DNA of 64,000 nt from Spinacia oleracea. Its lineage: Eukaryota; Streptophyta; Magnoliopsida; Caryophyllales; Amaranthaceae. Shown here in pieces: positions 43,055-57,540 of this stretch. The first letter of the stretch is position 1; every line of letters begins with the position of its first letter. The notes beneath the pieces are model-generated. The model did no database searches, was not told the origin of the DNA, and worked only from the letters and a program-made list of their open reading frames with translations. Where the stretch lies: the NCBI RefSeq assembly GCF_020520425.1, contig NC_079487.1, positions 88,355,141 through 88,419,140 on the forward strand, read 5' to 3'. Made by a program: the position numbers and the translations under genes.

Positions 43055-46000
43055 TTGATCGCAATGGAAACTGATAACTCTGAAAACTCCACTTCTCAAT
43101 CGAACAATGGAGGTAATTTTGATCCATATTTTGTTTCTAGTTCGGATAATCCAACTTCTTCTCTAGTTGATGTAGTGTTCAATGGGATGAATTTTGTTCG
43201 TTGGAGTAGAAATCTTAAAAGATCATTGATAGCTAAGAATAAAGAAGGTTTCATCAATGGTGAAATATTGAAGGCAGCTGTGAATCATAAGGATTATCCT
43301 AAGTGGAAACGAGCTGATTTTATGGTAGTAAGCTGGATTCTGAGTTCTATGAATAGTGAGCTTGCTGATGATTTTGGATATATAGACAATTCTATGGAAT
43401 TGTGGAAGGAATTAGCCAAAATATTTTGTCAATCTAATGGACCTTTGATCTATCAATTAAACAAGGAAATAGACAACCTCGATCAAGAGAATTTAAGTAT
43501 AGTTACATATTATGGTAAATTGAAGAAACTTTGGTATGAAATGCAGAATCTGAGAGCTTTTCCTACTTGCACTTGTGGAGCTTTAAATACATGTAGCTGT
43601 ATGTTCTTGAAAAAGATTGCTGAATTTGAGGAAGAAGACAAGATGATGAAATTTTTGCATGGACTGAATGGAGGATATGAAGGCACTGCCACCAATGTGT
43701 TATCCATAGATCCTTTGCCAAGCATTAATCGAGTATTTGTTATCACTCAACAAATAGAAAAACAGAAGGAAGTGAATAATATGACCAATGAAGCAACTGT
43801 TCTGAGTAGCAGTGCAATGGCTGCACAAACTCACAAGGGTGGACAATTTTAGAAGTTTGGTAATGGTTCTGAAAAGAAAGACTGGAAAGAATTGAAGAAG
43901 GAAAAGATGTATAGAGTGTGTACACACTGTAAAGGAAAAGGTCATACAGCTGATCAATGTTTTAAACTCATTGGTTATCCTGACTGGTACAACTCTATCA
44001 AAGCATCCAAAACTTCAGTCACATGGAGACAGACTTGCTGCTAATGTTCATTCTTCTGCAACTGGAGATACTCCCTTGGATGATACAGTTGGGGATATTG
44101 GAGGTGTAAGCAGTGAGATGTTAAATGCAATCTGCCAAGAGGTAATGAAAGCAATGAAGGGCAAGCAGATGCAAAATGGTGATGCTAATGGAGCTAATTG
44201 TTCATCTTCCAATGATACAGGTATAATATCTCACTCTTTCAATTGCACTGTGAATAAATTACATGATGAATGCCTTTGGATTGTTGATTCTGGTGCATGT
44301 GATCACATGACATATGATGAAAGCATATTGATAAACAAAAGAGTCATTAATACACCTATTAAGGTTGGCTTACCAGATGGAACTCAGTTGAGTGTTGATA
44401 TCATGAGTGATACATACCTGTAACACCTCCAAAATTTGGACCTTTCAATATAGACCGTCCAAACCTTGGGAGTATTACATAGAATCCATTTCCTCTCGAA
44501 AATGAATGCGGTACACCAACAAATATAATTAACTCGTGATTATTATCATTAACTAAGTGGTCTAAATTAAGTGAAAGTAATTACAACCCAATCTATGAAA
44601 ATGTTCCTCGAAAAATAATAAACTTGAAACGTTGTTCGACTAAGTGATTTATTCTAACGTTCCCCCTCACTCGAGTCGTGTCCCATACTCAACCTGCAAA
44701 ATACATAAGAAAAGAGAAAGAGAGACAAACTCCCAAAAATCAGGAAAACTGAGTAATCACGACTCCATCCCGTAAAATAAATAATTTTATTTTAAAAACT
44801 TTTAGATTTAAAGGTAAACAAAATATAGTACCCAAATTAGATATATCCATTAATCAGACGACAAACAATAATTTATATTTTATTTAAGAGAGGAAAAGAG
44901 AACGCTAGTAGGCCGGGACTAGTCCCAAAGTAACCACCTACTAAGAAAGGGTTGCGCGTCACCCTTAAATGATGGCCAAGTAATCAAGATGACAAAATGT
45001 CCCTAGTGTGCACACCCCTCACTAATACTTCATAATTAGGAGGAAGACTTATGACAGAGAGTTGATAGAGAAATACGGAACCTACTAGAAGCCTATTGAG
45101 TAGCGACACATGTACTCAATAAAACAACATCTAGTAGGGCAACCTGTTCATCACCATTTCGGGTTTATTTCCCCTCTTAAATTATTCCACTTTACGTTTT
45201 TAATAGTTTTAAAGGAGTCTAATACACCTAGTAAAATAACCGAATACAATTCAAGTTATAAAAGGGGTATTTGACCTCAGCATCGAACATACTCATTACA
45301 AGAGTTACCTTAAGCATCACTTGGATAACCCATATAAACCATTCAATATCTTAACTCAATAATTTTGAGTACAGTTCAAAACTTTTTCATTTCTAGACCA
45401 AAACGTACGAAATGATTAACCTCTATAAATAGTTCAATCACAAACTATTGTACCCAAAGTTAAAATAGATAGTAATTAATAAGGTACGTAGTAGATAATA
45501 GTGAACTGACACTTTTTTTTTTGACCTTGCAAATACATAACCCATACTTAATAATCTCACCTATATAATGTATTATAGGACGTAAAATTGTTCCCTAACG
45601 GGATCCTTGTAACGATGGACATCGATAATTACCTGGCAAAACGTAAAACCCGAAATACGTAGTACCTGGAACTATAAACTTTCTTGAGTGTTGTCACCTA
45701 TGTAGCCTCCGTCTATGATATGGAGTAGTAGTTTCGTGGAGAAGTGTGAATGATGAAAGTAAGGAAGAAGGGATGGGGAATATATATACTCCTTCAATGG
45801 AAGATGAAGGGTCAAGAAATAATGACTAGGTAAATTAGTAAGTTAAAACCGATGAAGTTTAGGTTGATCATTGATAAAGATAATGAATAGTGTCGGTTGA
45901 ACACTTCATTTTTCTCCTTTTGTCTTTTGTGTTTCTTTAACATCAGTTACCCTTTATAAACATATCAATCTTGCATTTAAATCATTTTGAGAAAATAAAT

Positions 46001-49000
46001 AAAAATAAAAATGAAATGTAAGATTATGAACTCAATCATAAAAGCTTGTGGAAACGTTTTCTTTTTGTTATAGTTTTATAATAAGTGAATAATCATAAAA
46101 GGAAATTATTAAAAGTAATAAATATAAGAATAATTTTAAAACTACCAATTTCATTAAAATACTAATTTCAAGCACGTAAAAATACGGGATATTACAATAG
46201 CTGACTGACAAGTTATTGTTAACAAATGTTTTGTTAGTCAAAGGTTTCAGGCATAATCTGTTATCCATTGGTAGATTGATTGAACAAACTGGTATAAATG
46301 TCATATTTACTGGAAATGGATATTGTTTCCAGGACCCTTATAATTCCATGATGCTTGGTGCTGGAAAAAGGATAGAAGGTCTCTATTACTTTGTCAAACA
46401 CACAGAGAACAAACAGTCAAAGGTTGTGAATAAGTCTGATATTGTCTGTCAAGATTCAAATTGCAGCATAGTTGCTAATGTAGTTGAGGAAACTATTACT
46501 GATGTAAATATGCTTAGTTTGCCACATAAGACTACTACTAGTGTTTCTCAGTCTAGAGTTGGACACAAAGGTAGCCTTGATTTGTTACATGCCAGACTAG
46601 GACATATATGCTTCTTTGTCAAAAATGAAACATGTTAATGCTGAATATTGCAAAAATGTTACAGAATACAATTGTGGTGTATGTTGTAGTTCAAAACAGC
46701 ATAAATTTCCATTTGCTAAGAGTGACAGTAAAGCTTCTGAGTGTTTTGATTTGATACACTTAGACTTATGGGGACCATATAAGGTTAAAAGCTTAGATGG
46801 GGCTTCCTATTTCTTAACTGTGCTTGATGATCACAACAGGGTTACATGGACCTATTTGTTACATAATAAAATGCAAGTAGAAAGGATTATTTCTGAGTTT
46901 GTTTCTATGGTTGAAACTCAATCCAGTAAGAAGATCAAAAGGGTCAGATCAGATAATGGGACTGAAATTGTCAAACAGTCTTGTTTAGCATTTTTTGCCA
47001 GCAAAGGTATCCTACATGAAAGGAGTGTTCCATATGTCCCACAACAAAATGGGAGGATTGAGAGAAAACACATAAGTCTCCTTGAAATTGCCAGGTCATT
47101 AAGGTTTCATGCTGGTCTACCAAAGAAATTTTGGGGTGAATGTGTTCTCATAGCTACATATTTGCTTAACAAGAACCCTCAAAAATCTTGAATTGGAAAA
47201 CACCATTTGAGGTTATGTTTCAAACTCCTCCAATTTATGATAAACTCAGAGTTTTTGGTTCTCTTTGCTTTGCATGTAATACAAATGTTAAGAAAGACAA
47301 ATTTGACTCTAGAACAAGGAGATGTGTCTTTCTTGGCTATCCTCTGGTTTTAAGGCTTTTAAATTATATGATTTGGAAAATCATACTGTTTTTGTTTCAA
47401 GATATGTGATATTTTTTGAAACTGTCTTTCCTTACAAAGTTTCAAATTCCCCACCTCACTCAGTTTCTCCTTCTACCCATATAGTGCAATTTGGCACTGA
47501 TATACCTAGTTCTACTAACACTCTTGTCCCTCATATTTCTCATTCAACGGATCAATCTCCAAATCACACCTTCTCACCTGAATCTTCATCCTCTCCTGAA
47601 CCACTCCAATCACAAATCATCAACTTGGCTCAGACAATCTTCCCTTATCTTCAACTTGTATTTCTTCACATCATCTTTCTCCAAACCATTCTTCTCAATC
47701 TGAGTTTGATCATTTCTCACCTCTTATTTCTCCTCCAGTGCATGTAACTGACACAGTTATCAGACAATCATCAAGACAAATTGAACCTTCTACTATTCTA
47801 AAGGATTTTGTTAGGGGATATGTTCCTCATAGGCATGCTGATACATCCTCTAGCAGTGAATCTCTTACTTTCTCTGTGAATTCCTGCTTACCTGATGTTG
47901 AGCATGATGATTCTTGGCTACTAGCTATGGCACTTGAAAATTATGATACTTGGGAGTCTCTGGCATTCTCTGTCTTACCTTCTGTCAATGATCCAAAATT
48001 CTATAGTCAAGCCAAAGATGACAATAATTGGGTGCAAGCAATGAACAAGGAGATTGATGCTCTTGAGAGCAATGACACATGGGAGCTTACTCAGTTACCT
48101 GAAGGTAAAAAGGCCATAGGATCTAAATGGGTTTATAGAACAAAACTCAATCCAGATTATACCATTGATAGTATAAGGCAAGATTGGTTACCATTGGTTA
48201 TCAGCAGGTTGAGGGGAGAGATTTTACTCAAACATTTTCACCTGTTTCTAAATTGGCTACTGTGAGGATAGTGATTGCACTTGCTGCTGTCAGGGGTTGG
48301 ATTTGTATCAATTAGATGTGAACAATGCATTCTTGCATGGGTTCATTGATGAGGAGGTATACATGAAGCCTCCTCCTGGTTACATTAAGGCTCACTCAGG
48401 GGAAGTTTGTAAACTTAAAAGGTCTATTTATGGCCTAAGGCAAGCTTCCAGGCAATGGAATAAAGAACTGCGTAAGTTCTTGAAAACTTTGAACTTTGAG
48501 CAATCTAAGCAGGACTATTCATTGTTCACTAGAACACATGATGGAGAGTTTCTGGTGATTCTAGTTTATGTGGATGATATTCTGGTTATTGGTACTTCTG
48601 CATCTCAAATTCAAGAAGTGAAGTGTTCACTTGATCAAGCATTCACCATCAAGGATCTTGGCCAGCTATCTTACTTTCTTGGCATAGAGGTGCATAGAAA
48701 TCCTAAAGGCATTTTTTTTCCCAAAGGAAATATATCAATGATATCCTCAAAGATTCTGGTATGGAGGAATGTAATGTTGCACCTGCTCCTTTGCCTTGTG
48801 GTCTTAAGCTATCTGTCAATGAGGGAGATTTACTGGATGAACCAAATGTGTATAGAAGACTTGTTGGAAGACTTTTGTATCTAGGAATCACTAGGCCAGA
48901 TCTCTCTTACTGTGTGAAACATCTTAGTCAGTTTGTAAATTCACCAAGAGTTCCCCATTTGAGAGCTGCTCTCCATGTTCTCAAATATCTCAAAGGCACT

Positions 49001-49531
49001 ATGGATGATGGCCTATGGTATTCAGCTGATTCCAGCATTCATCTATCTGCATACAGTGATGCAGATTGGAGTTCTTGCCAATTCAGTAGCAGATCACTCA
49101 GTGCATATGCAGTATTCCTTGGAAATTAATTAAGTTCTTGGAAAACCAAGAAGCAACGCAGTGTCAGCAAGTCTTCTGCTGAAGCTGAATACAGGAGTAT
49201 GTCAGCCACTACCAGTGAGCTTGTCTAGATTCAAGGTCTACTTGAAGACCTTTATGTCATCATTCCATTGCCTGTGTGTATGCACTGTGACAACACTTCA
49301 GCTGAGCATCTTGCTCAGAACCCTATGTTTCATGACAAAACCAAACACTTAAAAAGGGAGATGCATTATGTTCGTGAACAAGTTGAGAGTGGCTTCATCA
49401 AAACAGTTCATGTCTCGAGTTCACAACAACTTGCTGATCTTCTCACAAAGCCTCTTGCTTCCTCTCAGCATCGCATGCTTTCTTCCAAGCTTGGACTCAT
49501 ATCCAAAGTCCAGCTTGAAGGGGGAGTATAG
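43055..49531 (+). pseudogene. Copia-4 gag-pol, disrupted
   Basis: Recognisable parts in order: gag (43055-43852, ending at a TAG), a zinc knuckle read through that stop (CTHCKGKGHTADQC, near 43920), a protease (WIVDSGACDHMT, near 44280 in another frame), the solo LTR insertion, LLTNVLLVKGFRHNLLS (from 46216), an integrase (HLDLWGPYK, RSDNGTE, from 46616), a reverse transcriptase (KAIGSKWVYRTKLNPD, YVDDILVIG near 48570) and RNase H (YSDADWSS near 49060; HLKREMHYVREQVESGF near 49350). Several frameshifts (about 44000, 46610, 47190, 48190 and 48720) and stops prevent expression. The final stop overlaps the 3' LTR start. Confidence 0.9.
44419..46196. mobile_element. Solo LTR (probable Gypsy) inside Copia-4
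   Basis: The segment starts TGTAACACCTCC and ends GGATATTACA, the TG...CA termini typical of several plant Gypsy LTRs. It has no coding content and is 1778 bp. It splits the Copia-4 frame between SVDIMSDTY and LTDKLLLTNV. The flanking 5-mers ATACC and ATAGC match at four of five positions and probably represent the TSD. A solo LTR arises by recombination between the two LTRs of a full element. Confidence 0.75.
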
Positions 49532-49709
49532 GAGAGTCTTATATTATTATTTTATTACAAGTTTGTTAGAGTTGGTTAAAAATTTGTTAGAGGTATTTTT
49601 GTCATGTATATAAACTCTCATGAGCTCATCATTTGGATTACGAAAATCAGATTACATTCTGTTTTCTCATTTTTCCTCTCAAATACTTTCGATCTCTTCT
49701 TGTTCTACA
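49527..49709 (+). repeat. Copia-4 3' LTR, adjacent to a host gene promoter
   Basis: 183 bp, preceded by the polypurine tract GAAGGGGGAG. It carries TATATAA at 49607-49613 in sense orientation relative to the gene starting at 49890, so it could supply a promoter to it. Confidence 0.9.
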
Positions 49710-49889
49710 TAGACCATACTTGGATTGGAGTATTAGATGGGCCGTTGGGATTTGGGAGTTTTTGGGCGGGTGGACCAAACTCACCAAAGGGAAGATCCGA
49801 CGTTATTTTGAAAGTGCACTAGTGCACTCGGCTCATCAAGAACCAAGATTAGGGATAAAATTGTAAAAAAAAAAAAAAGGAAAAAAAAA

Positions 49890-50646
49890 ATGGGAATTTT
49901 GACATTGCCCACATTGGTCAGGTTAAGGGCATCAGTACCAGCAGCAACATTGGTGCCATTCCATTCGACGGAGAGAGAAAAACTAATACGAAAATCGCTG
50001 TATCTCCGGAAACCCGGTCTACAAACAACACAACTTGTGAGGTATTACAGTTCATCCATCACCACTACACGGAGGAGGATGAGTGCCGATGCAACCGCAG
50101 ATTCATCGGATGTAGGAGAGAGAGTGGAGGCAGCAGAAGTGGCGGCGCCGGAAGATGTGGTGGTGCAATACGTGGTGTTAAGGAGAGACCTGATTGACAC
50201 GTGGCCTCTTGGGAGTGTGGTTACTCAAGGTTGCCATGCCTCTGTTGCTGCTATTTGGGAACACAAAGACGACGCTTTCACCCTCCGCTACTGCTCCCCT
50301 TCCGCTCTTGATTCAATGCACAAGGTTATTCCTCAACTTAAATCTTTTTCTATGTAATTAATTGTAATATCTCTTCTTATATAAATTGGATTGTTTACTA
50401 ATTTGAAGTCAATTTTGAAAATTGTGATTATGTGAATGGGTGGTGTATTTGGATGATGGGCAGGTTACACTGGAAGTTAAAGGAGAGACTCAAATTGTTA
50501 ATCTTTCAGAAAAACTTAAGTCAGCTGGGATTTTACACAAACTATGGATTGAGCAGCCTGAGAATTCTCCTACATGCTTAGCCACTAAGCCATATCCTAA
50601 ATCAGTCGTATCGCCTATTTTTAGAAAGCTTAAACTTTGTAAGTGA
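49890..50646 (+). CDS. Peptidyl-tRNA hydrolase II domain protein (PTRHD1 type), organelle-targeted
   Basis: Exons 49890-50324 and 50464-50646 join in phase (ATGCACAAG|GTTATT ... GGGCAG|GTTACA) to give 205 residues. The PTH2 fold begins near residue 90 with VVQYVVLRRDL. It continues WPLGSVVTQGCHASVAA (His116 in the conserved Cys-His position), then TLEVKGETQIVNLSEKLKSA and LHKLWIEQPENSPTCLATKP. This is the pattern of the PTRHD1 branch of the family, not the classical Pth2 enzyme. The family releases peptides from peptidyl-tRNA; activity of the PTRHD1 branch is less certain. Residues 1-62 are basic and Ser/Thr-rich without acidic patches, typical of a mitochondrial or plastid transit peptide. 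A start at Met64 (MSADATADSS) would give a cytosolic form. The Copia-4 LTR lies 180 bp upstream. Confidence 0.85.
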
Positions 50647-51258
50647 TTCTTGTTCAATTTCTGCCAATTTCGCCTTTTGCTTGTTCATCTGGCATATGGC
50701 TATTGTTTTATTTCCAAAGATTTTATTGATGTTTAGTCATTGTGCCTAGTGATATGGAATGGTCAATCTCAAGTGTTAGCTTGCAAACAATTGCTTGGCA
50801 AATTACATAATCACATTTCTCGGCGTTTCACAAATCGTAGTGATGAAAGTAAGGTGAAGTGACAATAAGTGATTCTGAATTTACTTGAAAACAATTGCTT
50901 GGCATCCGCATATACATACAAATATATTACTGAGTATATATATAATATAAATATATGAGATGGTTGTAGTCTTTTGCAGAGTTTGTTTACATGCAAAATA
51001 AAACTCTGTGTTAATTACTCATAACCGAAATAAATTAGCATCCATCTGAGAGATGGTTATCATGCGATCATCCCATCCCGACCTTGTTTTGATGTGAAGA
51101 CTAGGTGTTGTACATGCCATTAAGTTTCTTCTTAACCATGTAAGTTCTGCAGTCTGCACAGATCACATTGAGTTCTTAAGCTAGATACTAATAGATCAGT
51201 AGATATACTTTGTATATTAATGTAGAGTGAAATGTGAGATAGGTAATGTACTTATTAT
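50647..51258. other. Convergent intergenic region
   Basis: 3' ends of the PTRHD1-like gene (plus) and the GH9 gene (minus) face each other here. The AT-rich sequence probably contains both 3' untranslated regions. No other feature is seen. Confidence 0.4.
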
Positions 51259-53950
<2,692 letters not shown>

Positions 53951-53954
53951 GCAA

Positions 53955-54050
53955 GCTTGTTGGCTCAATGATTAGACTTCCTTATAGTATAGCTATCTTC
54001 AACTAGATAGGTCGTGGGTTCGAATACTGGCCACGACATTTTTCTAGTTT
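53955..54050 (+). mobile_element. tRNA-derived SINE-like head
   Basis: TGGCTCAATGA (53961-53971) resembles a pol III A box, and GGTTCGAATAC (54017-54027) a B box, at a spacing typical of tRNA genes. The flanking sequence does not fold into a proper cloverleaf with a 3' acceptor strand, and a T-rich tail follows. A SINE or tRNA relic is therefore more likely than a working tRNA gene. Confidence 0.5.
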
Positions 54051-54254
54051 TTCATTGCTTTTTTTTCCTCTCTTTTTCATTTCTGCAATTATTCTCACTT
54101 TTCTTGGAACACACATTTTCATTTCTTTTATTGTAATACATAATATTATGAGTAGCAACCCTCAATATAATGTTAAGTATTTCAATAATAACATACAGAA
54201 TAATAAGCAACTCAAAATAATATTAAAAATAAACTAATTACTATTAAAAAAAAA

Positions 54255-55590
54255 AAAAATTTAGGGGAGTTATTTTTTTAGTTTGTTACTATTATAGTTT
54301 AAGCCTGTTATTTTTATAGTTTTAGGGAGGTACTTTTTTATTTTAGGTATGTTACTTCTATAGTTTACACATGTTACTTTTTTTATACGGAGTAGTTTTA
54401 GGGAAGATACCTTTTTAGTTTAGGTATTTACTTCTATAGTTTAGAAATGTTACTTTTTTTAATAATTTTAGAATAGGTACTTTTTTAGTTTAGGTATGTT
54501 ACTTCTATAGTTTAGACATGTTACTTTTTTTTATACGGAGTAGTTTTAGGGGATGTACCTTTTTAGTTTAGGTATGTTACTTCTATAATTTAGACATGTT
54601 ACTTTGTTTTTATAATTTTAGAGGAGGTACGTTTTTAGTTTAGGTATGTTACTTCTATAGTTTAGATCTGTTACTTTTTTTTTATAGTTTAAGCCTGTTA
54701 TTTTTATAGTTTTTGGGGAGGTACTTTTTTAGTTTAGTTATGTTACTTATATAGTTTAGACATGTTACTTTTTTTATAGGGATTAGTTTTAGGGGAGATA
54801 CCTTTTTAGTTTAGGTATGTTACTTCTATACTTTAGACATGTTACTTTTTCTTACTCCCTCCGTCCCTTAATACTCGCACCGCTTTCCTTTTCGGGCTGT
54901 CCCTTAATACTTGCACCGCTTCTATAAATGGAAGTTTATACCAATATTATATTATTTCTCACACTTACTTACTAACCCCACTACACCCCTATTCCCTACA
55001 AAAAATCATTTAAAAATTACACCCCCACTCACCACCCTCCACCTCTTACCAATTTCCCACTAACTATATTAAAAAAATACCCCACTATCAACTAACACCC
55101 ATTAAAGTAATAAGTCAATTTAAATGTCTTAAACTCCGCACCGGTCAAACCGGTGCGAGTATTAAAGGACGGAGGGAGTATAATTTTAGAGGAGGTACTT
55201 TTTTGTTTAGGTACGTTACTTCTATAGTTTAGACATGTTACTTTTTTTATACGGAGTAGTTTTAGGGGAGGTACCTTTTTAGTTTAGGTATGTTACTTCT
55301 ATAGTTTAGACATGTTACTTTTTTTTATACGGAGTAGTTTTAGGGGAGGTACCTTTTTAGTTTAGGTATGTTACTTCTATAGTTTAGACACGTTACTTTT
55401 TTTTTATAATTTTAGATGAGGTAATTTTTTTAGTTTAGGTATGTTACTTCTATAGTTTAGATCTGTTACTTTTTTTTTATTGTTTTAGGGGAGGTACGCT
55501 TATAGTTTAAACGTTACTTTATAGTTATAGAGGGAGTACTTTTATAGTTTTAGCCTGTTACTTTTATAGTTTTAGGGGGAGTAATTTTAT
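54255..55590. repeat. AT-rich minisatellite, period about 70-80 bp
   Basis: Many imperfect copies of a unit contain GTTTAGGTATGTTACTTC, TATAGTTTAGACATGTTAC and, in most, TATACGGAGTAGTTTTAGG then GGTACCTTTTTA. Units vary by insertion of T runs. The array is interrupted by a Stowaway MITE at 54855-55178. The TACGGAGTA words resemble Stowaway ends, so the array may have grown from a MITE fragment. Confidence 0.85.
54855..55178. mobile_element. Stowaway MITE
   Basis: Inverted ends CTCCCTCCGTCCCTTAATAC and (inverse) CTCCGTCCTTTAATACTCGC flank a 324-bp AT-rich body without genes. TA is present on both sides (54853-54854 and 55179-55180). The outermost bases match those of the mariner element at 20361-26935. 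Confidence 0.9.
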
Positions 55591-56865
55591 AGTTTAGGTT
55601 TGTCATTAAACAACTCATACGTTCCTTCATCATCTCTAAAGAAAAGGTTGCTTAGACGTGATCGAAATCAAACCACGTGATTAACAGGGAGGATTATGAA
55701 CAATCATTTGTTTATCTTCTTTGGAAACATTTCTTTGGTTGTTGTGTAGAGAAGATGATGAACAATGAAGCAAGTTTCTAGAAATCAAACAGCCCAATGT
55801 AATACAGGTGCGGTTTTTTCGGTTAATCAACGCCATGAATCTATGCTCCGTCACACCCATCATCGAGAAGTCCTTAAGCATGTTGTCATTGTCGTCGAGC
55901 GTCGCAGTTGAGGAGAGGAAGGAGAAAGTGGAGGTTGTCAGGAAGGGACCAGATTTGACGTCGTTGGTTTCGCGCTCGTCACACCATCAAGTTGATGGTG
56001 TGACCGGTCACACAGGAGACGCGCTGATAGCTCACAGCGACCGCGCCACGCGCCGCCAATATAAGACTGGACATTCAATTCGGAACTGTTGATGCCAATA
56101 GTACATGTTTAGTTGGTTTGTTAGTTCCACGGAGTTCCTCAAGAGGGGGGGTGAATTGATATTTTATGGTTTTACAAAAATTAAACTACTAGGAACAGAA
56201 ACAGTAAAATATGCAAGCGAGATTTAGCGTGGAAAACTATCTAGGCCCAATAGAGAGGAAAAAACCACGGCCCCTTTGGGGACTTAAACACATTCACTAA
56301 TTAGGCAAAACAACTCAGTTTCTTTACAAGCCTAATCTACTCGGGCCACAATCTGTTAGTCGCCTATGACTACAGATGACCAGAAACAACCCCTCGTTGT
56401 TCCTTCCCTTACAGAAACAGTCCCTCAACTGCTTCTCCTCACAGATCTCTTGTGAGATCTTCTCTCTTGCTCAAATAAGCCTGACTCAGGCTTAACATAC
56501 AATATCTCAACACTTTAGACTGAAAATAAAGTAATATTAAACTTAATACTAACTACTAGATATAAGACCACGTAACAAATACTGCTCTATATGGGAACAG
56601 GAACAGACTCTTTAAAGATTAAGACTTTAAGGGTAATACCTGAAAGCTTCCGGTTAATGTAAATAAGTCTGATAAAAAACTTTCGCAGAGAACTTAAGGT
56701 GTTTATATAGGAAACCAAGAGTTTACCCTAGATTCTAATTCAAACCAATTTAGGACTCTTTTCAAAAGATATATTTTCACAAATAACATCTTTAAAACGC
56801 GTTTAGATGAAATCAATCCTTACGGATTAGAGAGTTGTGAATTAACTCAAAACGTTTAAGAGTTT
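55591..56865. other. Unassigned repeat-like region
   Basis: It contains a 94-codon frame at 55808-56092 ending YKTGHSIRNC, reminiscent of the last zinc-knuckle residues of some transposases but with no other support. A perfect palindrome (GTCACACCATCAA, a central G, and its inverse) lies near 55978-56004. From about 56100 the sequence looks like a degenerate LTR or CACTA intron (AAGAGGGGGGGTGAATTG). No gene is called. Confidence 0.3.
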
Positions 56866-57500
56866 AACTCAGCACAATGTTTCGCAATCATATCTCTTCA
56901 GCCAAAGTATTTTTCACGATGCTACCTTCAGGTTTTGCTGGATTTCGTGCTCTACCTTTCAAGACCACCATATGTCACTCAAAGGGGTACATGTAACGCA
57001 AGTGCACTGGACCACACATCTTAACCTCCCGAACCAAATGCACAATTAAATGGATCATTATGTCAAAAAAGGATGGTGGAAAATACATTTCTAATTTACA
57101 TAACGTTTCAACTATATCAGCTTGAAGTGCATCTAGTTTTTCCGGGTCGATCACTTTGCTAGAAATCGAGTCGAAAAACAAACACAACTTAACAATGACA
57201 TGTCTCACATGCTTTGGTAAAATTCCACGAAGAGCGATCGGCAAAAAAACTTGCATCATCACATGACAATCATGGGATTTCATACCATTTAACTCCAAGT
57301 CGGTCAAAGAAACTAGCCTTTTCATGTTCGCACAGTACCCTGAAGGTACCTTGATGTTATATAGACATTCACATAAAATTCGCTTTTCTTGACGGGACAA
57401 TGTGTAGCAAGCCGGAGGCAAATATGACTTCTTCTTACCCTCCTTATCCACAGGCCACAACTCTGGTCGAATATTCCTTTTTTTCAAGTCTAGTCGCACC
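56866..57500 (-). pseudogene. CACTA transposase (tnp2) C-terminal fragment
   Basis: The minus-strand frame 57499-56975 contains MKSHDCHVMMQVFLPIALRG, PPSFFDIMIHLIVHLVREV and GPVHLRYMYPFE. This is the DUF4218-type region found downstream of the catalytic domain in plant En/Spm tnp2 transposases. After a TGA the match goes on (VLKGRARNPAKPEGSI, AEE) to about 56870 before further stops. The N-terminal catalytic part is absent here: upstream lies the Copia-3 insertion at 57541, so the rest may continue beyond it. This is the remains of an autonomous CACTA element. Confidence 0.85.
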
Positions 57501-57540
57501 TTCTAGTGTCCTTTGTCTTTCCAGTTATGTTCAACAATGT

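Larger units (their letters stand above)
42695..49709 (+). mobile_element. Copia-4, decayed short-LTR Copia retrotransposon
   Basis: LTRs of 192 and 183 bp begin TATAGGAGAG and end CTACA. A perfect 5-bp TSD, TAGAC, flanks them (42690-42694 and 49710-49714). The primer site is TGGTATCAGAGCT. Gag-pol is broken by many lesions, and a 1.78-kb solo LTR is inserted in the protease to integrase interval. Short LTRs and protein motifs fit an Ale/Retrofit-like lineage (tentative). It is a different family from Copia-1, -2 and -3. It ends 180 bp before the start codon of the PTRHD1-like gene. Confidence 0.9.

Noticed and set aside
53955-54050. Functional tRNA gene
   Set aside because: A and B box-like motifs are present, but no complete cloverleaf with matching acceptor arm could be formed. 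A SINE head fits better.
55808-56092. Small gene with C-terminal zinc knuckle (YKTGHSIRNC)
   Set aside because: Only the last ten residues resemble a knuckle and the first Cys is missing. The frame includes a perfect palindrome and lacks any other domain.
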